DNA of 64,000 nucleotides from an uncultured Chloroflexota bacterium (GTDB taxonomy: Bacteria > Chloroflexota > UBA11872): the NCBI GenBank assembly GCA_958296175.1, contig OY282448.1, positions 186,001 to 250,000 on the forward strand, given 5' to 3'. The first letter of the stretch is position 1, and the number at the start of each line of letters is the position of its first letter. Below the pieces are notes generated by a model. It made no database searches. It worked only from the letters and a program-made list of their open reading frames with translations, and was not told the origin of the DNA. The translations under genes and the position numbers were made by a program. Of this stretch, positions 8,239 to 16,852 are shown in pieces.

Positions 8239-10683
8239 CTAAGGCTCGCCGAACGACGCTTCCGCCTCCCAGAGGCGGCCCTCGCCGTCCACATACTGGC
8301 CGGTCCTGATGAACGCAATCGGATAGCTCGGCAGGTCGGCCACCGTCAGACACGCGCCGTCGATCTGCGTCCCGCCCAGCGCAAAGTCGAAGTCCCAGTT
8401 GTCGAAGCCGTACCGACGCCGCGGCTCCGGCAGGTCGCTCTCGTCCGCGGGGTAGACGTGCAGGAAGAATTTGGCCGCCAGATCGCCCTGCTGGCATGCG
8501 TCGCGCGCGTAGACCAACTGGTTGCCGCGCCGATACACGTCGAACTCTGCTCGAACGAGCGGCTCGCCAGCCGCAGCCACAAACTGCTGCAGTTCAGCGA
8601 TCGACGGCCGGTCGCCCGCGGCCCGGCTGTAGCGGCCGAACGACGCTTCCGCCTCCCAGATAGGGGACTTGCCGGGCACATACTGGCCGGTCCTGATAGA
8701 CGCAATCGGATAGTTCGGCAGGTCGACCACCGACAGACACACGCCGTCGATCTGCGTCCCGCCCAGCGCAAAGTCAAAGTCCCAGTTGTCGAAGGTGTAC
8801 CGACGCCGCAACTCCGGCAGGTCGCTCTCGGCGTCTGCGGGGAAGACGTGCAGGAAGAATTTGGCCGCCAGATCGCCCCGCTGGCACGCGTCGCGCGCGT
8901 AGATCAGCTGGTTGCCGCGTCGATACACGTCGAAGGCTGCTCGAATGATCGGCTCGCCGGCCGGGGCCGCAAACCGCTGCAGTTCAGCCATAAACTGCCG
9001 GTCGTACGCGGCCCGGTCGTACAGGAACACCCGTCGGTTGTCCGGCGTGAGCAGCGCCGGGCCGTCGATACGCTTGTTCGTGATCAGAACGTCCGCCAGC
9101 TCGCGCCAGTCGCTCTGCGTGGCATACGCGACGTTCCTGCCGGTCAGGAAGAAATGCGTTGTAATCAGCTCGCCGGCTATCGAGAAGAGGGGCGGCGTCT
9201 CCTGAACGAAGATCAACTGCTCTTTCGTCATGCCGCGAATCGTCTGGAAGTCGGCCATCACGTCCGCCCGGAACTTGGCCCCAGCCTCGTCGTGCCCGAA
9301 ACAAGACGTATGGAAACTCGACTTTGTAGCGGATGGCTTAGCGGCAGCTACGTCGTCGTAGCCGAGACAAGCCATCTGGTAACTGGAGTACACGAAGATC
9401 AGCAGCGCGGCCGCGGCTGCCGCGGACAGTATCCGGTCTCCCATCCATCGGCGCGCGTACACCAACGCCAGTGTAAAGAAGACCAGCGGGATGCCGGTGT
9501 AGGACAGGGCTTCGAAGTTGTGGACCGCGGTGGTATAGCGCATGGGCACCGTCCAGCCCAAGCCGGAGAGCGCCAGCGTCCCCAGCAACAGCTTGTGGCG
9601 GGAGCGCGCCAGCCCCAGCGCACACGCAACGACGACGACGAGCCCAATGAATAATCCGACCCGCTGGGCATAGAACTTAAATTCTGGCCACCCCACCGCC
9701 GCGTTCGTGAAGCCGGGCAGCGCATACGGCAGCGACATGCCGCCAATGCGGTGGAGTTGCCGCGGCAAGAACGACGACCACGCCACGTTCCTGGCCACGA
9801 AGGCGCTGTAGTGCTCGTCCTGGCCGAAGCGCCTCAGCATCGACTGCACCGACGGCAACTCCGTCAGGGGCGTCTCATCCCCGAGCGCGGCGTATTCGTT
9901 GACGAAGTTGATACTCAGCACGGCCAGACCGAACAGCAGCGACACGGCCGCAAGCGCCAGATAGCGGCTGCGCAGCAACGCGGCCGCAGCCCGCCGCACG
10001 CCGACGCGCGCGGCCCAGGCCGTGCGCACTTCCTGCGCCAGACCCAGCACGATGAACGGACCCAGCAGCCCATACACGTGCCAGCCAAGCAGCAGCGCCG
10101 CGCAGGTCTTGACCAGCAACTGCCTAAAACGTCCCTCCTGCGCAAACACCACGATGCCGTGAAAGGTCAGCATCACTCCGAAGAAGTCCAGGCCCAACTC
10201 GGTCGCCACCATGTCGCTGGAGTACAGCCACATGGTCGACGCAAATGTCAGCAGCGTGGCCGTTAGCGCAATCCAGCGCTGCTGCGTGATCCGGCTGAGC
10301 GACAGATACGCCAACACCGCGGTGGCGGCAAACGCCAGCAGCATCAGCATCCGCGCCGCCAGGATTTGCGCCGGCAGGTCCTCGCCAAACGGGAGGATGG
10401 CCAGCTTGATCAACAGATAGCCGCCGATGGGAAAGCGGTTGTACGGCGCATACACACGTCGTCCATCGGCGCCCTCCGTCTGCCAATGGAACACCAGGAA
10501 GTTGTGCTCGGGGGAAATGTTTGCGGCCAGTCCCACATATTTCGAGGTGAGTTCGTCGGACGGCCCGAAGCTGCGGTAGAGGCTGTCCCGGTCGTTGCCG
10601 AACACGAACACCGCGGCCAGCGCTGCCAACAACAACACCAACGGCAGAAGCCGCCGATCCATCCTCCGCGCCAGCCCACGCAT
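8239..10683 (-). CDS. Polytopic membrane protein (GT-C-like) with a tandemly duplicated C-terminal domain
   Basis: An 814-residue protein. Residues 1-470 hold about ten transmembrane helices in a GT-C glycosyltransferase-like layout: an acidic loop after the first helix, then a YNRFPIGGYLLIK segment. The family is not certain. The last 260 residues are soluble and consist of two near-identical copies of a roughly 129-residue module with YRRGNQL(I/V)YARDACQ, AAKFFLHV, FDNWDFDFALGG and IRTGQYV. The copies are also alike in DNA (period 387-390 bases), so the duplication is recent. The ATG at 10683 overlaps the recN stop by one base (TGATG), giving translational coupling. A longer open frame upstream is antisense shadow of recN. 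Confidence 0.75.
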   Translation of the reverse strand: MRGLARRMDRRLLPLVLLLAALAAVFVFGNDRDSLYRSFGPSDELTSKYVGLAANISPEHNFLVFHWQTEGADGRRVYAPYNRFPIGGYLLIKLAILPFGEDLPAQILAARMLMLLAFAATAVLAYLSLSRITQQRWIALTATLLTFASTMWLYSSDMVATELGLDFFGVMLTFHGIVVFAQEGRFRQLLVKTCAALLLGWHVYGLLGPFIVLGLAQEVRTAWAARVGVRRAAAALLRSRYLALAAVSLLFGLAVLSINFVNEYAALGDETPLTELPSVQSMLRRFGQDEHYSAFVARNVAWSSFLPRQLHRIGGMSLPYALPGFTNAAVGWPEFKFYAQRVGLFIGLVVVVACALGLARSRHKLLLGTLALSGLGWTVPMRYTTAVHNFEALSYTGIPLVFFTLALVYARRWMGDRILSAAAAAALLIFVYSSYQMACLGYDDVAAAKPSATKSSFHTSCFGHDEAGAKFRADVMADFQTIRGMTKEQLIFVQETPPLFSIAGELITTHFFLTGRNVAYATQSDWRELADVLITNKRIDGPALLTPDNRRVFLYDRAAYDRQFMAELQRFAAPAGEPIIRAAFDVYRRGNQLIYARDACQRGDLAAKFFLHVFPADAESDLPELRRRYTFDNWDFDFALGGTQIDGVCLSVVDLPNYPIASIRTGQYVPGKSPIWEAEASFGRYSRAAGDRPSIAELQQFVAAAGEPLVRAEFDVYRRGNQLVYARDACQQGDLAAKFFLHVYPADESDLPEPRRRYGFDNWDFDFALGGTQIDGACLTVADLPSYPIAFIRTGQYVDGEGRLWEAEASFGEP
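8249..9010 (-). repeat. Intragenic tandem duplication, two copies of about 390 bases
   Basis: Copies lie at about 8249-8635 and 8636-9010. Anchors such as the shared CCGAACGACGCTTCC (8249 and 8636) and CTGCAGTTCAG segments are offset by 387-390 bases; one codon differs in length. They encode the duplicated C-terminal module of the membrane protein. Confidence 0.85.
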
Positions 10684-12425
10684 CACGGTTCCTCGCCCCC
10701 GGTCTCCTGCCGCTCCCGTTTCCATGCCGCGGCGGCCGCGAGCAGATCGCGAGCAACTCGTCGGCTGGCGGCGGTCGACACCCCGCTCATGGCGGCGATT
10801 TCGTCCAGCGCACGCCGTCCGCGCACGCGCGTGAACAGCGTCCGCGCGCCGTCGCCGGCGTCGGCCTTGCTGACCAGAAAATGGGCGTCGGCAAAGGCGG
10901 CCACCGGCGGCAGGTGGGTGATGCAGACGACCTGGTGCGCGGCCGCCAGCGCGGCCAGCTTGCGCCCCACCACCTCGCCGGCGCGCGAGCCGACGCCAAC
11001 GTCGATCTCGTCGAACACCAGCGTGGGCGTAGCGTCCACGTGCGCCAGCACGACTTTCAGCCCCAGCAGGATGCGCGAGCGTTCGCCTTCGGAGGCCACG
11101 TCGGCCAGCGCGCGCAGAGGCTGGCCGGCATTGACGCTCAGCCGATATTCGCCCTGGTCCACGCCGGACTCGTCGAAAGCCGTTGGTTCCGCGGCGCCTG
11201 GCAGGGGCAGGCCGTCCGCGGCCGCGCGGCGCTGCAGGCGGGTTTCGAATCTGGCCGCCGGCATACCCAGGTCGGCCAGCTGGGTCAGCACGGCGCCGCA
11301 CAGCGCCGCGGCCGCCGGGCGGCGGCGGTCCGACAGCTCCAGGGCCTGCGCCGCCAGCTCGGCCGTGAGCGCGGCCGCGCGGCCGCGCCGCGCGGCCAGG
11401 TCGGCGTCCTGCCGGTCCATGGCCGCCAGGCGTTCGCTGGCCTGCGCGGCGTAGGCCGTCACGTCGTCCACGCTGCCGCCGTACTTGCGAACCAGGCCGT
11501 CGATCAGGTCCAGTCGTTCGTCGATCTGCCGCAGGCGGGACGGGTCGGCATCCACGCGGTCGGCGTAGGCGCGCAGCTCCAACGCCAGCTCGCCGGCGCG
11601 TTCTTGCAACTCGGCGGCCTGCTGCGCCAGCTCCTGGGCCCCAGGGTCGAGCGCGGCCATGGCGGCCGCCGCGTCTCGGGTCGAGCCGAAGACGTCAGGC
11701 ATCGGCTCCGGCGTCTCGCCGTCCAGACGGGCCGCCGCCTCGGCAGCCAGCGCGCGCAGCTGCTCGGCGTTGGCCAACATGCCGCGTTCGGCGCGCAGCG
11801 CGGCATCCTCGTCCGGCCGCAGCTGCGCAGCTTCGATTTCTTCCACCTGAAACGTCAGGAGGTCGATTTCACGGGCGGCAGCGCGCGTGGACTGTACCAA
11901 GTCGGCCACGGCCTCCCGCGCGGCGCGCAGCTCGCGCACCAGCGCGGCCACGCGGCGCCGCTGTGGGACGAGGCCGGCGAACCGATCCAGATATTCCAGC
12001 TGCCGCGCGCGCCGAAAGAGCGACTGGTGCTCGCTGGGGCCGTGCACGTCCACCAGCGCGCGCCCCAGGCTGGCCAGCGCGCGCAGCGGCGCCGCGCGGC
12101 CGTTGATGCGCGCCATGGAGCGCCCAGCGCCCAGCACCTCGCGTGACAGCAGCAGCGACTCGTCCGCGTCCAGGCCGTAATCCGCCAGCACCTCGGCCGC
12201 CGCCCCGCCGGGCGGCATGTCGAACACGGCTTCCACATAGGCCGCCGCGGCCCCGCGCCGCACGTCGGCCGCGTCCGCCCGCCGCCCCAGCACCAGGCTC
12301 AGAGCGTCGATCAGGATGGACTTGCCGGCCCCGGTTTCACCCGTGAGCACGTTGAGCCCCGGCTCGAACGCCAGCTCGACGTGCTCGATCAGGGCAAAGT
12401 CGCGAACCGTGACGCGCCGCAGCAC
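10683..12425 (-). CDS. recN: DNA repair protein RecN
   Basis: A 580-residue SMC-like ATPase for double-strand break repair. Walker A GETGAGKS is at residues 30-37 after the canonical VRDFALIEHVELAF start. A long Ala/Glu/Arg-rich coiled-coil region follows, then the C-terminal ATPase half with a signature-like segment (ASEGERSRILLGLK), Walker B (TLVFDEIDVGVGS) and a closing HQVVCITHLPPVAAFADAHF. Length fits the family (about 550-580). It lies six bases after nadK and is coupled to the following membrane protein gene. The nadK-recN order is common in bacteria. Confidence 0.96.
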   Translation of the reverse strand: MLRRVTVRDFALIEHVELAFEPGLNVLTGETGAGKSILIDALSLVLGRRADAADVRRGAAAAYVEAVFDMPPGGAAAEVLADYGLDADESLLLSREVLGAGRSMARINGRAAPLRALASLGRALVDVHGPSEHQSLFRRARQLEYLDRFAGLVPQRRRVAALVRELRAAREAVADLVQSTRAAAREIDLLTFQVEEIEAAQLRPDEDAALRAERGMLANAEQLRALAAEAAARLDGETPEPMPDVFGSTRDAAAAMAALDPGAQELAQQAAELQERAGELALELRAYADRVDADPSRLRQIDERLDLIDGLVRKYGGSVDDVTAYAAQASERLAAMDRQDADLAARRGRAAALTAELAAQALELSDRRRPAAAALCGAVLTQLADLGMPAARFETRLQRRAAADGLPLPGAAEPTAFDESGVDQGEYRLSVNAGQPLRALADVASEGERSRILLGLKVVLAHVDATPTLVFDEIDVGVGSRAGEVVGRKLAALAAAHQVVCITHLPPVAAFADAHFLVSKADAGDGARTLFTRVRGRRALDEIAAMSGVSTAASRRVARDLLAAAAAWKRERQETGGEEP

Positions 12426-12431
12426 CCGCGG

Positions 12432-13298
12432 CTATCCAAGACCCAGGGTCGGACGGGGCATGTCGCGCGGTACGCGCCAGCGCAGCTTGTCGGCCAGCGT
12501 GGCATAGAAATAGTTGGGTTCGCCCAGCCGGGCGAAGCGAGCCGCGTGCGGCGACGCCTGGCACGCCACACGGTCGCCCGAGGTCAGCAGGTGGTCGGTT
12601 TGGCCGTCGATGGACAGCGTGGCCTCGTGGGTGGTGTGTGCGCGGAGTTCCACGCGCTGGTCACGGCCCACCACTATGGCGCTGGCCGGCGTCAGAAAAG
12701 GGACGATCGGGTTGATCACCAGATCGTGCACCTCCGGGTGCAGCACGGGGCCGCCCGCGGCTTGCACGTAGCCCGTGGTGCCCGTGGGCGTGGCCACGAT
12801 CACGCCGTCGGCGGTGTAGGTAGTGAGCGGCACGCCGTTGATGCGCACGTCCACGTCCACCACGCGGGCAATCCGCCCCCGGCCGACCACCACGTCGCCG
12901 GCGGCCAGACCCGAGGACGCGACGGCGCCGTCGGTCGTCAGATGCGTCCAGGCAATCAGGACGCGCTCCTCGATCCACGGGCGGCCGTCGAGCACGTCGT
13001 CCAGGCGCGCGTCGAACTCGTCGGGCGTGAACTCCGTCAGGAATCCCAGCCGCCCGTAATTGACGCCGATGCAGGCTGCGCCGTAGGGCGCGGCGGCGCG
13101 CGCCGCTCGCAGCAGCGTGCCGTCGCCCCCGAACGTGATGACGAGGTCACAGCCGTCGAGCTGCGCCGGGCGCTCGGCCATGGTCCAAGACGACCCGCAC
13201 CAGGCGTCCAGCCCGCGGCGGGCAAGCCGCCGCTGAACGCGCCGCGCATGTTCGACCGAGGCCTCGATCCGCGGCTGAAACACCAGCCCAACCCGCAT
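12432..13298 (-). CDS. nadK: NAD kinase
   Basis: A 288-residue ATP-dependent NAD kinase that makes NADP. The diagnostic GGDGT is at residues 57-61 (TFGGDGTLL), followed by GVNYGRLGFLTEF, the conserved NGVPLTTYTADGVIVATPTG segment and the C-terminal PTGTTGY-like substrate region. Length is normal. It is the first gene of a nadK-recN-membrane-protein run with six-base and one-base junctions. A TATGAT -10-like element lies 30 bases upstream. Confidence 0.95.
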   Translation of the reverse strand: MRVGLVFQPRIEASVEHARRVQRRLARRGLDAWCGSSWTMAERPAQLDGCDLVITFGGDGTLLRAARAAAPYGAACIGVNYGRLGFLTEFTPDEFDARLDDVLDGRPWIEERVLIAWTHLTTDGAVASSGLAAGDVVVGRGRIARVVDVDVRINGVPLTTYTADGVIVATPTGTTGYVQAAGGPVLHPEVHDLVINPIVPFLTPASAIVVGRDQRVELRAHTTHEATLSIDGQTDHLLTSGDRVACQASPHAARFARLGEPNYFYATLADKLRWRVPRDMPRPTLGLG

Positions 13299-13328
13299 CG
13301 CCCCCTCGTCCGCGCCTGGATGCGGTCA

Positions 13329-13334
13329 ATCATA
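13329..13334 (-). promoter_or_regulatory. Possible -10 element for nadK
   Basis: TATGAT on the minus strand (five of six consensus bases), about 30 bases before the nadK ATG. No convincing -35 box was found at the right distance, so this is a weak call. Confidence 0.35.
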
Positions 13335-13407
13335 GTCGCTGGGCGATTGTGGATGGTGGACGGTGGCTGGCGGGGCGCGGCCTGCGGTGTGCCCAGAGGC
13401 GCTCGTT

Positions 13408-13495
13408 TGGAGCTCCGGGCGGGCGCGGGGCCAGGCCTTCGATTCGTCACGCTCACGCTCGACCCTGCTGGAGCTCCGGGCGGGCGCGGGGCCAG
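13408..13495. repeat. Pair of 27-base direct repeats, period 61
   Basis: Two copies of a GC-rich 27-mer beginning TGGAGCTCCGGGCGGGCG lie at 13408-13434 and 13469-13495, separated by 34 unrelated bases. The second copy lies inside the 3' end of the tlyA gene and encodes its last residues; the first lies beyond the stop. The period matches other mini-arrays in the window. Confidence 0.85.
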
Positions 13496-14253
13496 GGGGG
13501 CTGGAGCAGGGCGAAGGTTTCGCGGTTGCCCCGGGCGCCGGGAAGGGCGCTGGCGGCGGTTCCGGTGATGCAGAAGCCTTCGCGGCGCGCCCAGACCAGG
13601 AACGTGTGCAGCGTCTGGGTGCGCTGCGCGGCGCGCTTGACCACGCCGTCGCGGGGGACGCAGCGGCCGGGCAGCTCGAACTGCGGCTTGAGCAAGGCCA
13701 GCAGCCAGCGCGCCTCGGGCGCGGCGGCCGCGATGGCCGGCAGCACGTCGCGCAAGCGCACGAACGACACGTCCACCAGCACGATCTGGGGCGGCGGGTC
13801 GAGCGGCGGCAATGCGCGCGCGTCGGTGGACTCGAGCGCGCGCACGCGCGCATCGCCGCGCAGCCGCGGGTGCAGCTGGCCGCGGCCAACGTCCACGGCA
13901 ACCACCTGCCGCGCGCCGCGGCGCAGCAGGCAATCCGTGAATCCGCCGGTTGAGGCGCCCACGTCCAGTGCAACCACACCCGCCGCGCTCAGCCCAAAGT
14001 GATCCAGCGCCGCCGCCAGCTTCCAACCGCCGCGGCTGACGTAGGCCGCGCGGCCGCCGCGGATGTCGAGCGCCGCCTGGGGAGCGACGCGGCGCGCGGG
14101 CCGCGTTTCGAGCTGCCCGTTCACGCGCACGGCGCCGTCCTTCACCATCTGCCGCGCCGCGCTGCGGCTGGACGCCAGGCCGCGCCGGGCCACGAGCACG
14201 TCCAGCCGCTCGCGTTGCTCTGCGCGCACTCCAGAGAAACGGTTGGAGACCAC
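13453..14253 (-). CDS. tlyA: TlyA family rRNA methyltransferase (S4 + FtsJ domains)
   Basis: A 266-residue protein of the TlyA group, which 2'-O-methylates rRNA cytidines. An S4 RNA-binding domain spans about residues 16-75 (ERLDVLVARRGLASSR, then VKDGAVRVNG). The FtsJ-like methyltransferase follows, with DVGASTGGFTDCLL near residue 98 as the AdoMet motif, VAVDVGRGQL and VDVSFVRLRDVLP. The start is GTG at 14253; GTG at 14229 is an alternative just before the S4 domain. The last dozen residues (PRARPELQQGRA) are encoded by a direct repeat that recurs 61 bases downstream, so the tail looks like a recent acquisition. tlyA-nadK-recN order is common. Confidence 0.93.
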   Translation of the reverse strand: MVSNRFSGVRAEQRERLDVLVARRGLASSRSAARQMVKDGAVRVNGQLETRPARRVAPQAALDIRGGRAAYVSRGGWKLAAALDHFGLSAAGVVALDVGASTGGFTDCLLRRGARQVVAVDVGRGQLHPRLRGDARVRALESTDARALPPLDPPPQIVLVDVSFVRLRDVLPAIAAAAPEARWLLALLKPQFELPGRCVPRDGVVKRAAQRTQTLHTFLVWARREGFCITGTAASALPGARGNRETFALLQPPWPRARPELQQGRA

Positions 14254-14392
14254 GCATCTACCTTAGGAGACGGCGTGCGCGTGGACGAGGCGTGCCTGTC
14301 GATGGTCGGACTGCTCGACGCAGACGCCGCCCGCATCAGCACTGGCCGCTATACCCCCGCCGAGGGCCGCCGCCGGGTGATTGCGATTCGAC

Positions 14393-14590
14393 CCTCACCC
14401 TAACCCTCTCCCTCCCAGGGAGAGGGGACTAGAGGGGACGCCGTTCGCGTCCTTGCCAGGGAGAGGGGACTAGAGAGGACGCCGTTCGCGTCCTTGCCAG
14501 AGAGAGGGGATTGGAAGGGGGCGCCGTTCGCGTCCCTGGCTGGCCTTGGCCCCTCGTCTTGCCAGGGAGAGGGGACTGGAGGGGGAACGC
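14393..14590. repeat. REP-like palindrome followed by tandem 41-base repeats
   Basis: CCCTCACCCTAACCCTCTCC at about 14393-14412 is followed by its complementary half GGGAGAGGGG. The segment CCAGGGAGAGGGGACTAGAG then recurs at 14415, 14456 (41 bases on), 14497 (41) and, degenerate, 14562 (65), with GACGCCGTTCGCGTCC between copies. It lies in the gene-free stretch 14254-14824 downstream of the aldolase/SDR gene. Confidence 0.85.
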
Positions 14591-14600
14591 CGACGCCTGG

Positions 14601-14747
14601 CGTCAGCCCCGCGCCTGCGCGCGCGGACGTTTCCAGCCGCTGCGTTTGACCTGGTCCACGGGCCAGCCCCGCACCTGCGCGCGGACCGCAAGGCGATGAT
14701 CCAGGAATACAGCCGTCGGCGTCAGCCCCGCGCCTGCGCACGCGGAC
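14601..14747. repeat. Three 26-28-base repeats, period 59-60
   Basis: Copies of a repeat containing CAGCCCCGCGCCTGCGC begin (at CAGCCCC) at 14604, 14664 and 14723, with about 32 bases of unrelated sequence between them. Copies differ at a few positions. No open reading frame with coding support crosses the region, which completes the repeat-filled gap 14254-14824. Confidence 0.8.
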
Positions 14748-14824
14748 TGTGCGGGCGAGGGGAACGAACGGGAGGCGGGTGGGGTGGAGTTTGGTGGGGG
14801 CGGTGGTGGGTCGCTTGGTGGGGG

Positions 14825-16837
14825 TTAGCGGGGGAAGGCGCCTCGGACGCCGCCGTCGACGGGGAGCACGGCGCCGGTGGTTTTGGCGGCGCGGTCGCTG
14901 GCGAGAAACAGGACGGCTTCGGCAACGTCGGCGGCGGTGACGCGGGTTTGCAGAAGGTTGCGGGCGCGGTAGAAGTCCTCCAGATCGTCGACCGCCACGC
15001 CGTGCGCGGCGGCGCGGCCGGCGCGCAGCTGGGCGCTCCAGAGCCGCGAGTCCTGGAACACCGCGTCGGGGTTGACCATGTTGACGCGCACGCCGTGGCC
15101 GCCGCTTTCGATGGCGAGCACGCGGCCCAGCTGCAGTTCGGCGGCTTTGGCGGCGCTGTAGGCCCCGAAGTCGCGGCCGGGGTCGAAGGCGTTCTTGGTG
15201 CAGACCAGCACGATGCTGCCGCCCAGGCCCTGCGCGCGCATGGCGCGAACCGCCGCGCGCGTGAACAGGAAGTGGCCGGTGGCGTTGACGTCCAGGCTGC
15301 GCCGCCAGGCGGCCAGCGTCAGGTCTTCCAGCGCCGCGGCGGCGGCGATGCCGGCGTTGGACACCGCAATGTCGAGGCCGCCAACGGTCAGGACGATGTG
15401 CTCGAAGGCTGCGGCCACGCTGGCCTCGTCGGTGACGTCCAGCGGCAGGGCATCGGCGGCGCCGCCCGCGTCGGCGATCTGGGCCGCGGCGGCCGCGGCG
15501 CCGTGAAGGTCGACGTCCGTGACCACGACGTGGGCGCCGGCGGCCGCCAGGCGCTGGGCCGCGGCCTTGCCGATGCCGCTGGCCGCGCCGGTCACCACGG
15601 CCACGCGCCCGGCCAGCTCGCGTTCGGGCGGCGCGTTCTGCAGCTTGTACAGCTCCAGCGGCCAGTATTCGATCTCGAAGAGGTCGCGCTCGGGCAGCGC
15701 GCGGTATCCGCCCAGCGCGTCGGCGCCTTCGATGACGTTCATGGTGTGGCGGTAGATGCGGGCAACCGCGTCGGCCTCGGCTGCGGTGCGGCCGCAGGTG
15801 AACATGCCCACGCCCGGCGCCAGCACCACGCGCGGCGCGGGGTCGTGCACCACCGCGGCGTGCGGCCCGCCGCCGCGGCGCACGTAGGCCAGATATTCGG
15901 CCTCGTAACCCTCGATGGCCGCGGCGGCGGCGGCTGGGTCGACAGAGTCCAGCAGCAGGGGCAGCCGCTTGGTGCGCAGCACGTGGTCGGGCGTGGCCGG
16001 GCCCTGCCCCGCCAACGTCGCGGCGTCCGGGCGGTCGACGAAGGCGCGCACGCGCGGGCTGCCGTCGAAGCGCACGATGACGCGGCGGCGGCGGCTGGCG
16101 CGGCCGCGAATGCGCAGGGCCAGCGCGGCCGGGTCGGCGGCCGGCGGCGGCGCGGACGCGGCGGCCGGCCCGCGCCAGACGCGGGCGACGTGCGCTTCGG
16201 CCCGCGATACCAGGGCGACGTGCCGCTCGTACGACTCGCGCGCGTCCGCGCCGAATGTCACCAGGCCGTGCTTGTCCAGCACCAGCCCCTGCACGCCGGG
16301 GTTGGCGTCGAACACGTCCGCGGCGGCTTGGGACAGCTCGAAGCCCGGCTTGATGTAGGGCACCAGGCCAACGTCGCCGCCGAACACGCCGCGGATGCGC
16401 GCTGCGCCGTCGGGCTGGTTGGTCAGCGCCAGAATCGCGTCGGCGTGGCTGTGGTCGATCCAGGCCAGCGGGATGAAGGCGTGCAGCAAGGTCTCGATGG
16501 AGGGCCGCGGCGCGGCGGGGTCGATCAGCGCGCGGGTCACCAGCCGCACCATCGCGTCGTCGTCCAACCGCGCACGCGCGCGCAGCGGCAGCAGGTCGTC
16601 CAGCACCAGCGTGGCAAACCCGTCGGCCGCAATCGTGGCCAGGTCGGTTCCGCTGCCTTTGATCGTCAAGGCGCGCACCTGGCCGCCGCGCGGGTCGTCG
16701 ACCACGTGCTCGACCGAGGTGTTGCCGCCGCCGAACAGCACCAGCGAGGGTTCGGCGCCCAGCAGCCGCGAGCTGTAGACCCGCAGCGCCAGCGGGTCGA
16801 GCCCGGCCGCCGCTCGCTCGCACCAGCGCGACTTCAC
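14825..16837 (-). CDS. Bifunctional class II aldolase / short-chain dehydrogenase
   Basis: A 670-residue fusion. The N-terminal half (to about residue 400) is a class II aldolase/adducin domain with LFGGGNTSVE, IKGSGTDLATI, zinc-binding histidines in IDHSHAD and LDKHGLVTFG. The C-terminal half (from about residue 420) is a classical SDR with VVTGAASGIGKAAAQRL and the YSAAK catalytic Tyr/Lys. This matches the RhaD/YuxG-type family linked to rhamnose or fucose catabolism: cleavage of a ketose 1-phosphate to dihydroxyacetone phosphate and an aldehyde that the SDR domain reduces or oxidises. It starts 15 bases after the CinA-like gene, so both may be co-transcribed. No sugar kinase or isomerase is adjacent. 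Confidence 0.92.
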   Translation of the reverse strand: MKSRWCERAAAGLDPLALRVYSSRLLGAEPSLVLFGGGNTSVEHVVDDPRGGQVRALTIKGSGTDLATIAADGFATLVLDDLLPLRARARLDDDAMVRLVTRALIDPAAPRPSIETLLHAFIPLAWIDHSHADAILALTNQPDGAARIRGVFGGDVGLVPYIKPGFELSQAAADVFDANPGVQGLVLDKHGLVTFGADARESYERHVALVSRAEAHVARVWRGPAAASAPPPAADPAALALRIRGRASRRRRVIVRFDGSPRVRAFVDRPDAATLAGQGPATPDHVLRTKRLPLLLDSVDPAAAAAAIEGYEAEYLAYVRRGGGPHAAVVHDPAPRVVLAPGVGMFTCGRTAAEADAVARIYRHTMNVIEGADALGGYRALPERDLFEIEYWPLELYKLQNAPPERELAGRVAVVTGAASGIGKAAAQRLAAAGAHVVVTDVDLHGAAAAAAQIADAGGAADALPLDVTDEASVAAAFEHIVLTVGGLDIAVSNAGIAAAAALEDLTLAAWRRSLDVNATGHFLFTRAAVRAMRAQGLGGSIVLVCTKNAFDPGRDFGAYSAAKAAELQLGRVLAIESGGHGVRVNMVNPDAVFQDSRLWSAQLRAGRAAAHGVAVDDLEDFYRARNLLQTRVTAADVAEAVLFLASDRAAKTTGAVLPVDGGVRGAFPR

Positions 16838-16852
16838 GGAGTCAGCCGCCGC

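Noticed and set aside
10684..11301. N-terminal extension of the large membrane protein to a 1020-residue form
   Set aside because: The extension lies in another frame of recN; the ATG at 10683 coupled to the recN stop is a better start.
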